A stretch of DNA of 64,000 bases, taken from Kutzneria sp. CA-103260 (lineage in GTDB: Bacteria; Actinomycetota; Actinomycetes; Mycobacteriales; Pseudonocardiaceae). This document shows, piece after piece, positions 17,777 through 28,880 of the stretch. The stretch's first letter is position 1; every line of letters starts with the position of its first letter. Both the position numbers and the translations under genes were made by a program. The notes beneath the pieces were generated by a model, which worked only from the letters and a program-made list of their open reading frames with translations, searched no databases and was not told the origin of the DNA. The DNA lies in assembly GCF_018263855.1 (NCBI RefSeq), contig NZ_CP073318.1, positions 2,418,001 to 2,482,000 on the forward strand, written 5' to 3'.

Positions 17777-18244
17777 GTGCACGGCCGCGGTCGCCGGGTT
17801 GTGGTGGGAGTGGACGGCTCGCCGGGCAGCCTGCGGGCGGTGGCCGAGGCCAGATCCCGCGGGGCCGCACTCGTCTCGGCGCTGGCCTGGTATCCCGCCG
17901 AGGGCGAGATGGTCCATCGACCCGGCGTCGACCGGTATCTGCGGGAACTGCGGGAGTCGTCGGCCTGGCAGCGGCTGACCAAGGCCTGGGACGACGCCCT
18001 CGGGGGTGTTCCGCCTGATGTCGACCCGCTGCTGGTCGTCGCCTGTGGCCGGGCCGGGCCGGTCCTGGTCGACATCGCCGACGAGGAGAACGACCTGCTC
18101 GTCGTCGGCGCGGGCAGTCGCAATCGGCTGCGCCGGGCCCTGATCCGCTCGGTGCCGCGGTATTGCGCGGCTCGGGCGGGATGCCCGGTGCTGGTCGTGC
18201 CGCCCTCGCCACTGACGCCGGCGTGGACACTTACGCGTCCTTGA
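17777..18244 (+). CDS. Universal stress protein (UspA) domain protein
   Basis: A 155-residue single-domain USP. The N-terminal strand VVVGVDGSPGSLRAVAEA and the C-terminal GAGSRNRLRRALIRSVPRY/CPVLVVPP match the fold. The usual second Gly of the ATP-binding G-2x-G-9x-G(S/T) loop is not present, so nucleotide binding is uncertain. It starts with GTG preceded by GGAAGGA. USPs act in the cytoplasm in stress or dormancy responses. It stands 84 nt before the phosphorylation operon but has no clear link to it. Confidence 0.82.
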   Translation: MHGRGRRVVVGVDGSPGSLRAVAEARSRGAALVSALAWYPAEGEMVHRPGVDRYLRELRESSAWQRLTKAWDDALGGVPPDVDPLLVVACGRAGPVLVDIADEENDLLVVGAGSRNRLRRALIRSVPRYCAARAGCPVLVVPPSPLTPAWTLTRP

Positions 18245-18327
18245 CGGCTCGCGTCCGTTCTTGACGCCGTTCATGCGGCGGCGCTCGATCTTCGCGTTAT
18301 ACAACGACTTTGGTATCAACGGGGTGA

Positions 18328-22419
<4,092 letters not shown>

Positions 22420-22423
<4 letters not shown>

Positions 22424-23679
22424 GTTTTCAGGTCGACGTCTACCAGAACGAATACCTGACCGCCGGGGCGCGTGAGGTCAACGCCATCGTCACGGTCACG
22501 GCGAGCGGCGTCACGGCGGCCCCGACAGCGGCGGCCGAGGTGATCATTATCGACTGCTCAGGATCGATGGAGTACCCGCGAACCAAGCTGGTCGCCGCCA
22601 AGCAGGCCACCTGTGCCGCCATCGACGCGCTGCGTGATGGCGTCGCGTTCGCGGTGGTCGCCGGCACCGACACGGCGTCCACCGTGTACCCGTCCGTCGG
22701 GCTGGTCGCGGCCGACCAGCGAACCCGTCGCGAGGCCAAGGCGGCCGTGCAGCGGCTGAAGGCCGGCGGCGGCACGGCGATCGGCAGCTGGCTGTCGTTG
22801 GCCAACACCCTGTTCCGCGGCCACGAGGACGCCCTGCGGCACGCCATCCTGCTCACCGACGGCCGCAACGAGCACGAGAAGCCGGCCCACCTGGACCGTG
22901 TCCTGGCCGAGTGCGAGGGCCGGTTCGTGTGCGACTGCCGTGGCGTCGGCACCGATTGGGAGGTCGCTGAGCTGCGCAAGGTGTCCACCGCGCTGCTCGG
23001 CACCGTCGACATCGTGGCCGACCCGGCCGGGCTGGCCGCCGACTTCACGGCGATGACCGCCGACGCGATGGGCAAGGCTGTCGCCGACGTCCGCCTGCGG
23101 CTGTGGACGCCGCAGGGTGCGAAGGTCAAGTTCGTCAAGCAGGTCGCGCCGACGATGGTCGACCTGTCCGGTAAGCGTGCCGACACTGGCCCACGGCACG
23201 GCGACTACCCGACCGGTTCCTGGGGTTCGGAGACCCGCGACTACCACGTGTGCGTCGAGGTCAACCCCGGCGCGGTGGGCGACGTCATGCTCGCCGGCCG
23301 GATCAGCCTGCTCGCCGGCGACGAGGTTCTGGGGCAGGGCAAGGTCAAGGCCGTCTGGACCGACGACGAGGCGTTGTCCACCCGGATCAGCAAGGAAGTC
23401 GCCCACTACACCGGGCAGGCCGAGCTCGCGGGCGTGATCCAGGAGGGCATGCAGGCCCGCCGCGCCGGCGACCTGGACCGGGCCACCGCCAAGCTGGGCC
23501 GGGCGGTCAAGCTCGCGTCCGAGTCCGGCAACAGCGACACCGCCGCGCTGCTGGCCAAGGTCGTGGACGTGGTCGACCCGGTCACCGGCACTGTGCGGCT
23601 CAAGGCCAAGGTCAGCGAGGCCGACGCCATGACGCTGGACACCCGCTCCACCAAGACCTCTCGCGTGCGCAGGGGCTGA
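22420..23679 (+). CDS. VWA (von Willebrand factor A) domain protein
   Basis: 419 residues with a metal-ion-dependent adhesion site IIIDCSGSMEYPRTK (DxSxS form) at about residue 45, followed by a VWA fold (AILLTDGRNEHEK) and a C-terminal beta-rich and helical part. It has no signal peptide, so it is cytoplasmic and probably mediates protein-protein contacts. The ATG overlaps the phosphatase stop by 4 nt and has GAGGAG about 8 nt upstream. VWA proteins recur next to PP2C and FHA genes in actinobacterial kinase clusters; its exact role is unknown. Confidence 0.88.
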
Positions 23680-23682
23680 GCG

Positions 23683-24237
23683 ATGCCGACCTGTCCGGAC
23701 GGCCACGACTCGGCCACCGACGACTTCTGCGACGTCTGTGGCCGCCAGATCGGCGCCGCACCCGTTGTGGCCACGGCGGAAAAGCCGTGTCCGGTGTGCG
23801 GGGAGCCGGTCACCGGCCGGTTCTGCGAGGGCTGCGGCCACGACATGACCGTCTCGGTGACCACCTGGACGGCCGTGGTCGCCGCCGACCGCGCACACTT
23901 CGACTCCGTCACCTCCGCCGACGAGGAACTGGTGTTTCCCCTGGCGCAGCGGGAACGAGTGGTTCCGCTGATGGACGGCGAAGTCCACATCGGACGGAGT
24001 GACACGGCGGAGATCGACTTGACCGGCGATCCCGGCGTCTCCCACCGGCACGCGGTGCTGCGCGCCGACCCGGCCGGCGGCTGGACGCTGACCGATCCCG
24101 GCTCCACCAACGGAACCACCGTCAACGACGACCCCGACGCCATCGCCGTCGGCACTCCGGTGCCGCTGCGCGACGGCGACCGCATCCATGTCGGGGCATG
24201 GACCACCATCACCATCAGGGCAGGCGAGCACGCATGA
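23683..24237 (+). CDS. FHA-domain phosphothreonine-binding protein with zinc ribbons
   Basis: 184 residues. Two N-terminal CxxC ribbons (FCDVCG, CPVCGEPV, FCEGCG) precede a C-terminal FHA domain with its signature residues (VHIGRSD, VSHRHAVL, DPGSTNGTTVN). FHA domains bind phosphothreonine, so it is the obvious local reader or substrate of the PknG-like kinase, in the position of OdhI/GarA, though it lacks their typical N-terminal ETTS-type phosphorylation tail and has zinc ribbons instead. It starts 3 nt after the VWA gene and overlaps the next gene by 4 nt. It is cytoplasmic. Confidence 0.9.
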   Translation: MPTCPDGHDSATDDFCDVCGRQIGAAPVVATAEKPCPVCGEPVTGRFCEGCGHDMTVSVTTWTAVVAADRAHFDSVTSADEELVFPLAQRERVVPLMDGEVHIGRSDTAEIDLTGDPGVSHRHAVLRADPAGGWTLTDPGSTNGTTVNDDPDAIAVGTPVPLRDGDRIHVGAWTTITIRAGEHA

Positions 24238-25604
24238 AATGGACGACACCGCAGTGGATCCGGGCGCTCGCCGCGGGATCCGTGCTGGCGGCGCTGGTAC
24301 TGGCTGTGGTGCTCGGCAGCGTGTTCGCGAGCGTCCGGGACGGGCTGGGCGTCATCGGCGACCGGGCCGCGCCACAGGTCAGCGCGGCGACCGACCTGTA
24401 CTTCGCGCTCGGCGACATGGACGCCCAACTGGCCAACGACCTGCTCGCCGGCAACGACCCGACCCTCGCCGCCGACCGCAAGCAGGCGCTGGACACCTAC
24501 ACGCAGCGACGTAACCAGGCCGACGCCGACCTGCAGCAGATCGCGACCGATCCGTCCACTCGGCAATCCGTGCGGGCTGTGCTCGACCAACTCGGCCAGT
24601 ACGAATCCCTTGCGGCGCAAGTGATCCTGCTCGACCGGAACGGCGCGGCCGGACGGCCCTCCGCCGACGTGCTCGACCTGCACCGTCAGGCCACCGATCT
24701 GATGCGCACCACACTGCACTCCGTCGACGCCATCACCAAGTCCAACCACGACCTGCTCAACGCCACCTACCAGAGCGACGTCGACGGCACCGTGACCGCA
24801 CGAGTGTGGGTGGCGCTGGTCGGGATCGTCACGGTGGCGCTGCTGGTCGCCGGGCAGGTCCACCTGAGGCGGCGGCTGCGCCGGCGGGTCAATCCGGCGC
24901 TGCTCCTGGCGACTCTCGTGACGGCCGGGCTCACCGTGGCCGGCGTCGCCGTGCTCGCCGATGAGTCCGGACATCTCACCGTGGCCAAGAGCAACGCGTT
25001 CGATTCGATCGTCGCCCTGTCCCAGGCCCGGGCGATCAGCTACGACGCCAACGCCGACGAGAGCCGGTACCTGGTCGACCCGGCCCGCGCCGGCCAGTAC
25101 CAGCAGGCATTCCTGGACAAGTCCCAGTCGCTGGCCGGCCTGCCCGGCGCCACGATCACCGGGTACGACGCCGCGCTGGACGCCGCACTCAAGGCGTACC
25201 AGGAGAACAACTCCGACGTCCGCATCGGCGGGTTCTTCGGCACCGAGCTGAACAACATCACCTTCACCGGCGAACGTGCCGCGGCCGAACGCACCCTCGC
25301 CGCGTACCAGCGGTATGAGACGGACGACCGCAGGATCCGCGCCCTCAACGCCGCCGGCGACCTGCACGGCGCGATCGCCCTCGACGTCGGCACCGCCGCC
25401 GGGCAGTCCAACGCCGACTTCGCCGGCTATGACAGCGCGCTCACGGCGTTGATTGCCATCAACCAGCGCGCGTTCGACACGGCCATCCGGGACGGAAACG
25501 GCGAACTCGGCGGCTGGACCTGGCCCATCCCCGCCGTCGGCGCCCTGCTCGTCGTCGGACTCGTCCTGACCGGGACACGGCCGCGGCTGGCCGAGTACCG
25601 CTGA
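24234..25604 (+). CDS. GlnX-like membrane protein with two extracytoplasmic helical domains
   Basis: 456 residues with four hydrophobic segments: WIRALAAGSVLAALVLAVVL (about 8-30), VWVALVGIVTVALLVAGQV (about 190-210), PALLLATLVTAGLTVAGVAV (about 220-240) and the C-terminal IPAVGALLVVGLVLTG. The two stretches between them are long, helical and chemoreceptor-like. This is the layout of GlnX, which links the extracellular amino-acid sensor GlnH to PknG in mycobacteria. It overlaps the FHA gene by 4 nt and closes the operon. No glnH is present here, so the outside signal, if any, comes from elsewhere or is sensed directly. Call by architecture and context. Confidence 0.75.
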   Translation: MKWTTPQWIRALAAGSVLAALVLAVVLGSVFASVRDGLGVIGDRAAPQVSAATDLYFALGDMDAQLANDLLAGNDPTLAADRKQALDTYTQRRNQADADLQQIATDPSTRQSVRAVLDQLGQYESLAAQVILLDRNGAAGRPSADVLDLHRQATDLMRTTLHSVDAITKSNHDLLNATYQSDVDGTVTARVWVALVGIVTVALLVAGQVHLRRRLRRRVNPALLLATLVTAGLTVAGVAVLADESGHLTVAKSNAFDSIVALSQARAISYDANADESRYLVDPARAGQYQQAFLDKSQSLAGLPGATITGYDAALDAALKAYQENNSDVRIGGFFGTELNNITFTGERAAAERTLAAYQRYETDDRRIRALNAAGDLHGAIALDVGTAAGQSNADFAGYDSALTALIAINQRAFDTAIRDGNGELGGWTWPIPAVGALLVVGLVLTGTRPRLAEYR

Positions 25605-25704
25605 ACATCGTCAAGACGACGTGCAGGTTGGCGCGGGCTGCGTAAAGACTTCGTCAGCGGTAGTGCCCGGCATCGTCGGCCGGGCATCAACTTGCCGCGT
25701 GTCG

Positions 25705-26097
25705 ATGATGTTTCGCTGGTACGTGCCCGGCCTGCCGGTCCAACGCCGATTACCCGCCGCCGCCTCCGGGGCTCTCGGGTTCGGCGGATACATGATCGCC
25801 GCCATGGTGATCTCGCTGGCGCACGACGGCCCTCTGGTCGGCATCGCGCTGCTGGTGACAGGGGCTGGCCTGATGGGGTGGTGGACAACTGTGCCGGGCG
25901 CTGTCTGGATCGGTGGACTGGGCTGGTTCTTCTACTCCGGCTTCGTGACCCACGCCCATGGGCAACTCGGTGTCGTCGGGGGCTCTGACGTCGCCATGGC
26001 CGGCCTCTTGCTCGGTGCCGCGATGGGTGCGGCCGCCGTCCGTCCCGTGGTCCTACGTCGGCGCGCCCGGATCAAGGGCTCGGTGACGCCACCGTGA
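25705..26097 (+). CDS. Small integral membrane protein of unknown function
   Basis: About 130 residues with four hydrophobic segments (AAASGALGFGGYMIAAMVISL, LVGIALLVTGAGLMGWW, AVWIGGLGWFFYSGFV and VAMAGLLLGAAMGAAAV), ending in a basic tail. I do not recognise the family. Starts at GTG 25621, GTG 25699 or ATG 25705 are possible; none has a strong ribosome binding site. It follows the kinase operon by about 100 nt on the same strand and converges with phoU. Confidence 0.55.
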   Translation: MMFRWYVPGLPVQRRLPAAASGALGFGGYMIAAMVISLAHDGPLVGIALLVTGAGLMGWWTTVPGAVWIGGLGWFFYSGFVTHAHGQLGVVGGSDVAMAGLLLGAAMGAAAVRPVVLRRRARIKGSVTPP

Positions 26098-26148
26098 GCG
26101 CCAGCCGTCTGGACGGCCGTCGACGTCGTTCCTGACGCAAACAACGTC

Positions 26149-26814
26149 TCAGGCCGCCCGGTCGAGCCGTGGCGGCCGAGGCTGCCCGGTGAGCACGTAG
26201 ATCATGCGGCGGGCCACCGAAACGGCGTGGTCGGCGTAGCGCTCGTAGTACCGGCTCAGCTGGGCGAGATCCACCGCCGTCGTGACTCCGTAGGGCCAGT
26301 CCTCGCTCATCAGCAACGTGAGCAGGTGCCGGTGCTGCTCGTCGACGACGTCGTCACCGCGTTCGACGGACACCGCGGCCGTGAGATCAAGGTTGCGCAG
26401 AACCAGTCCGGCCGAGTCCGCTAGCGTGATCGACGTGTGTGCCATGCTCGCCACCGCCGGGCGCAGCTGGGCCGGAAGTACCGGATGCGGGTGTCGGCGC
26501 CGGCCGGTCATCGCGACGTGAACGGCCAGGTCACCCATGCGCTCAAGGGTGTCCGCCGTGTGGAGAGCCGCGATGAGCACACGGAGGTCTCCGGCCACCG
26601 GCGACTGCAAAGCCAGCAGTGACTGCACCCTGTCCTCGCAGAAAACCCGAGCCTGATCCAACAGCGCGTCGTCGGCGATCACCTGTTCCGCCAGCCTGAG
26701 GTCGGCGTTCAACAGTCCCTGAGTAGCGCTGCGCATCGCGTCGACGGCGAGGTCGCACATCGTCGCGAGGTGGCCGACGCACTGGTCGAGCTGTGCTCGA
26801 AATACCGTACGCAT
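26149..26814 (-). CDS. phoU: PhoU-family phosphate signalling regulator
   Basis: 221 residues, all-helical, with two PhoU three-helix repeats and their acidic metal-binding motifs (ALHTADTLERMGDLAVH and LSRYYERYADHAVSVARR). PhoU couples the Pst phosphate transporter to the phosphate two-component system and limits uptake. The ATG at 26814 begins MRTVFRAQLDQ as in other PhoU proteins; the 14-residue upstream extension is not family-like. No pst or phoR/phoP genes are nearby, so it is a stand-alone copy. Confidence 0.9.
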   Translation of the reverse strand: MRTVFRAQLDQCVGHLATMCDLAVDAMRSATQGLLNADLRLAEQVIADDALLDQARVFCEDRVQSLLALQSPVAGDLRVLIAALHTADTLERMGDLAVHVAMTGRRRHPHPVLPAQLRPAVASMAHTSITLADSAGLVLRNLDLTAAVSVERGDDVVDEQHRHLLTLLMSEDWPYGVTTAVDLAQLSRYYERYADHAVSVARRMIYVLTGQPRPPRLDRAA

Positions 26815-26867
26815 GCCGGCCAGCCTAAGGGATCCATTGTGTGGCAGAGGATCCACTTACGCCACCA

Positions 26868-27011
26868 CTACGCGGAGCGGCGTGACCGCAGCGCCGTGAA
26901 CGCCAGCAGGATGACCAGCAGGACGGCGAAGAACACCCCGAGACCGACCCGGCCGGCGCTGACGCCGCCCGCCGCTCCCATGAGAAGTCCGAACGAGAGT
27001 GGTGCCCACAT
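26868..27011 (-). CDS. 47-residue membrane microprotein
   Basis: Starts at an ATG with an excellent ribosome binding site (GGAAGGAG, 6 nt upstream). The product is two hydrophobic stretches (FGLLMGAAGGVSAG and GVFFAVLLVILLAFTAL) and a basic RSRRSA end, so it is a small membrane protein. No family recognised. It lies 53 nt upstream of phoU on the same strand and could be transcribed with it. Confidence 0.6.
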   Translation of the reverse strand: MWAPLSFGLLMGAAGGVSAGRVGLGVFFAVLLVILLAFTALRSRRSA

Positions 27012-27159
27012 GTCGACTCCTTCCCGTTGACGCACAGCGAACATATCGTCACGGGATCGGCTCCGCTGTTCGGATTCCGTCAATAACGGGCGTTCTGCTT
27101 CGCGCAACGCCTTACCATCGTGAGGTTCAGGGGAGCCGGGAAGCCTGGTCGGCGTCGGG

Positions 27160-27534
27160 ATGACGACGCGCCGGCCGAGGGAGTTGGCTCCAGTGACCTG
27201 GTTCGTGACCCGCCGACTGAGGTTCGGCGACGAGGAAGTCCACCGGGTCGGTGTGCAGCGGGGCTTGCGGGTTCCCCTACCGGCCGGGGCTTCACTGCGC
27301 GCCCATCGCTACTTTCCCCGGGGCGCGACGGATGTGCCGCTGGTGGTGCTGACCGGCAAGCTCGACAGCTGCCAGAAGGACCACGCGCCACTGGCCAGGG
27401 CGATCGCCGCGCGCGGCTATCAGGTCCTGGTGCACGCCGCGCCGATCGACGAGGACGAGCGTGGCGCGGTCCTGGCCTGGCTGTGCGACCAGCCCTGGTT
27501 TCCCGGCACGGTGACCCCGTTGCCCGCCATCTGA
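27160..27534 (+). pseudogene. Short CocE/NonD (S15-like) hydrolase N-terminal remnant
   Basis: 124 codons that resemble only the start of an X-Pro dipeptidyl-peptidase/CocE alpha-beta hydrolase: a substrate-lid style opening (RGLRVPLPAGASLRAHRYFP), then an ALARAIAARGYQVLVH-type strand and AVLAWLCDQPWFPGTV, which normally precedes the nucleophile elbow. Family members are about 550 residues, so the catalytic Ser, Asp and His are all missing. A bidirectional hairpin follows directly. It is either a decayed fragment or a tiny domain with another job; the former is more likely. Confidence 0.45.
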
Positions 27535-27541
27535 GCGGGAA

Positions 27542-27570
27542 GTGGCGGGGTGGGAGCTCCACCCCGCCAC
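27542..27570. terminator. Bidirectional terminator hairpin
   Basis: A perfect 12-bp stem (27542-27553 with 27559-27570) and a 5-nt loop lie between the stop codons of the plus-strand fragment (27534) and the minus-strand bL37 gene (27577), placed to serve both. Confidence 0.75.
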
Positions 27571-27576
27571 CGATCG

Positions 27577-27654
27577 TCAGGAAGCGCCCGGCCGGCGGCC
27601 GTGGTTGGCCTTGGACTTGCGCCGGGAACGCTTCTTCCTGGCCCGCTTGGACAT
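27577..27654 (-). CDS. Large-subunit ribosomal protein bL37 (25 residues)
   Basis: A 26-codon gene starting ATG with GAGAGGA 6 nt upstream. The product is highly basic (MSKRARKKRSRRKSK, then ANHGRRPGAS) and closely matches, from memory, the 24-residue bL37 first seen in mycobacterial ribosome structures (shared KANHGKRP-type motif). It is a structural peptide of the large subunit, found in actinobacteria. It stands alone between two hairpin and regulatory intervals, 15 nt downstream of an SDR gene on the same strand. Genes this short are often missed by annotation. Confidence 0.85.
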   Translation of the reverse strand: MSKRARKKRSRRKSKANHGRRPGAS

Positions 27655-27669
27655 CGCGGTTCCTCTCGG

Positions 27670-28494
27670 TCAGAGTTGCCCGGTCAGCCGGGCGCTGAGC
27701 TTGTCCAGCCGCTGCATCGCGCGGCGGTCGCCGATCATCGGGGACGGCGTGCCGGGCAGCAGCTCGTCGTAGTAGGCGCCGTTGAGGACCTGGGTGTCCG
27801 ACGAACACATCCGGGCCACGACCGCCGCCGCGTCGGTGACCGGTCGGCCGACGTGGCTGTAGAGCGGGAGCAAGCCGGTGTCGACAATGCCGGGGTGCAC
27901 ACTGATCGCGGTCAGGCCATGCGGCCCGAACTCGGCCAGGCCCTTGGTGAACAGCGTGAGCGCCAGTTTCGACTGGGCGTACACGGCATGCCGCGAGTAG
28001 TGCTGGGACCGGTTCAGGTCCGTCCAGTTGAGACTGCCGCTGCGGTGCAGCGAGGAGGAGACGTTGACCACGCGCGGTTTCCCGGTCGCGACGAGCGCCG
28101 GTTCGAGCAGTCGGGTGAGCAGGTACGGGGCGAGGTAGTTGACCTGGAACGTCAGCTCATGGCCGTCACGGGTGAGCGTGCGGCCTTCGGGGGCGGCAAC
28201 GGCGGCGTTGTTGACCAGCACGTCGACGCGAGGGTGCCCGGCCATGACGAACCGGGCCATCGCGGCGACCTCGTCGAGGTCGGCGAGGTCCGCCGCGGTG
28301 ACGCTGAGCAGCAGCGGGTCCACCCCGCCCTTGACCAGGCGTTCCTGCGCGTCCTCGGCATCCTGTGCGGTCCGGGCGTGCAGCACGACGTGGGCGTGCT
28401 CGTCGACGACCAGCCGGCGGGCCGTCTCGTAGCCGATGCCGCCGGCGGCGCCGGTGACCAGCACCGTGCGCCCGGCGGATTGAGTTGTGGACAT
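27670..28494 (-). CDS. Short-chain dehydrogenase/reductase
   Basis: 274 residues with the classical SDR features: cofactor loop TGAAGGIGYE (residues about 13-22), NNAA strand, catalytic Ser in VVNVSSSLH and YAQSK for Tyr and Lys, then a C-terminal lobe like retinol/WW-domain oxidoreductase-type SDRs. It probably uses NADP and an alcohol or ketone of unknown identity. The ATG at 28494 follows GGATGGGAC; the longer upstream frame adds a stretch without SDR character. The bL37 gene follows 15 nt downstream. Confidence 0.9.
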   Translation of the reverse strand: MSTTQSAGRTVLVTGAAGGIGYETARRLVVDEHAHVVLHARTAQDAEDAQERLVKGGVDPLLLSVTAADLADLDEVAAMARFVMAGHPRVDVLVNNAAVAAPEGRTLTRDGHELTFQVNYLAPYLLTRLLEPALVATGKPRVVNVSSSLHRSGSLNWTDLNRSQHYSRHAVYAQSKLALTLFTKGLAEFGPHGLTAISVHPGIVDTGLLPLYSHVGRPVTDAAAVVARMCSSDTQVLNGAYYDELLPGTPSPMIGDRRAMQRLDKLSARLTGQL

Positions 28495-28880
28495 GTCCCA
28501 TCCAATGAGGTGTGCGGATACGCACGAGAAGCTGTTGCCAGCAGGGGAGAAGCCACCCGGCACCGGGTGGCGGGAGAAGAGGTCAGCGGGCCGGGGTACT
28601 CGGCGGCTGATCCTCGTGGCGCAGCCCGCCGACCGGCGCGGTCGGCCAGCAGGGCACGCGCCGCGGACGGATGCTCATGACTGTCAATCCAACGGGCAAC
28701 GGCGCCACCAGCACAATGAGGGCGCGCCCGACAGTACGACGTCTTAACGGCCTTGCCGGGTTCTTCCCCCGCCGTGGCGTCAAGATCGTGTAAAAGTCGG
28801 CCTGGATCGGCGTCAAGACGCAGCACCCTGTCAGCCGAGGCGGTCCGGCGGAGGACCGCGACCGAGCGAGGGCTGACGAC
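28495..28880. other. 386-bp interval upstream of kdpD
   Basis: No confident gene. A minus-strand frame ending near 28583 contains a hydrophobic run (ALIVLVAPLPVGLTV) followed by a Pro/Arg-rich tail and could encode a small peptide, but no good ribosome binding site marks its start. The kdpD ribosome binding site (GAGGG) lies at the right end. Confidence 0.35.
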
